This document shows, piece by piece, positions 14,546 through 14,813 of a stretch of DNA of 14,813 bases. Position 1 is the stretch's first letter. Each line of letters starts with the position of its first letter. The translations under genes were made by a program, and so were the position numbers. The notes under the pieces are model-generated. The model searched no databases, was not told where the DNA came from, and worked only from the letters and a program-made list of their open reading frames with translations. Source of the stretch: MWDT01 sp035506315 (GTDB taxonomy: Bacteria; Verrucomicrobiota; Verrucomicrobiia; Opitutales; Opitutaceae); NCBI GenBank assembly GCA_035506315.1, contig DATJPQ010000189.1:1-14813 (forward strand). The letters are read 5' to 3'.

Positions 14546-14813
14546 AACCGGAATTGATCGGCATCCTCGTCCTCGTCGCCGCCGTAACGGTGGAGAGCTT
14601 TGCCCAGTTATTCCTGAAGATCGGGGCGGCGGGCGGACCGGCCATCCTGACGGAATCCTGCCGGCAACGCATCGGCCGGATTCCTTTCAGTTCGATCGCC
14701 GCCACTTGGATCACGCTCGGAGTGATCGCCTATGGACTGGAGATTTCTCTTTATACGCTCGCGCTGCATTTCCTGGACGTGAGCGTCGCCTTTCCCCTGG
14801 GCAGTCTCTGTTT
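14542..14813 (+). CDS. Second small DMT/EamA-type transporter, cut by window end
   Basis: The 90 visible residues have no stop before the window edge. The ATG at 14542 overlaps the previous TGA stop as ATGA. Helix 1 (about 5-28) holds Glu18, Gln22 and Lys26 (VESFAQLFLK), the same spacing (plus 4, plus 8) as Asp23, Gln27 and Lys31 in the preceding protein. A loop with CRQRIGRIP follows, then a helix at about 50-68 and the start of another with ALHFLDVSVAFPLGS, which matches the L-x-V-A-x-P-L signature of the ArnE/ArnF and SMR families. The two proteins are therefore probably the two subunits of one transporter. Missing are the last helix and the C terminus. Confidence 0.8.
   Translation, partial: MKPELIGILVLVAAVTVESFAQLFLKIGAAGGPAILTESCRQRIGRIPFSSIAATWITLGVIAYGLEISLYTLALHFLDVSVAFPLGSLC

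Overview
This is a GC-rich stretch of bacterial chromosome with nine complete or nearly complete protein genes, one gene cut by each window edge, and no rRNA or tRNA gene that I can see. The gene content fits a Gram-negative bacterium: a TonB-dependent outer-membrane receptor, secreted proteins with Sec signal peptides, and DUF3857/transglutaminase proteins. The weak Shine-Dalgarno sequences and two intergenic palindromic elements, one of the CTCTGTG type and one of the GTAGCGGC type, remind me of Verrucomicrobiota, perhaps Opitutaceae. That placement is an impression from sequence style and was not tested.

Layout. (1) Bases 1-3762 (+): a very large protein with two DUF3857 plus transglutaminase-like units. 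The first unit keeps Cys, His and Asp; the second has lost Cys and His. Its 5' end lies outside the window. (2) Bases 3745-3833: a terminator-like inverted repeat overlapping the stop codon, then a strong hairpin, between convergent genes. (3) Bases 3901-8547 (-): four genes on one strand. In transcription order these are an S1/P1-type zinc nuclease, a small His-rich two-helix membrane protein resembling DUF2946, a TonB-dependent receptor with a Cys-x-x-Cys motif in its plug, and a TlpA-like thiol-disulfide oxidoreductase. The last three look like an extracytoplasmic metal-handling set (copper or zinc are the obvious candidates). (4) Bases 8548-9135: a 588-base divergent intergenic region with no convincing gene and a 16-bp perfect palindrome. 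(5) Bases 9136-13870 (+): a tight five-gene set of acyl carrier protein, beta-ketoacyl-ACP synthase, alpha/beta hydrolase, HAD-IB phosphatase and class III PLP aminotransferase, with two gene overlaps. (6) Bases 13871-14104: an intergenic stretch carrying an inverted repeat. (7) Bases 14105-14813 (+): two overlapping small DMT/EamA-type four-helix transporters, the second cut by the window end.

How the genes may work together. The most interesting unit is the 9.1-14.8 kb cluster. An ACP, a condensing enzyme with a full catalytic set and a class III aminotransferase are the same three activities that are fused in the MycA-type enzymes making beta-amino fatty acids for iturin-class lipopeptides. 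Here they are separate proteins next to a hydrolase that could release the product, a phosphatase and a paired ArnE/ArnF-like transporter. I infer a small pathway making and exporting an amino-acyl or aminolipid compound. The product is unknown, and no such cluster is identified here from database comparison.
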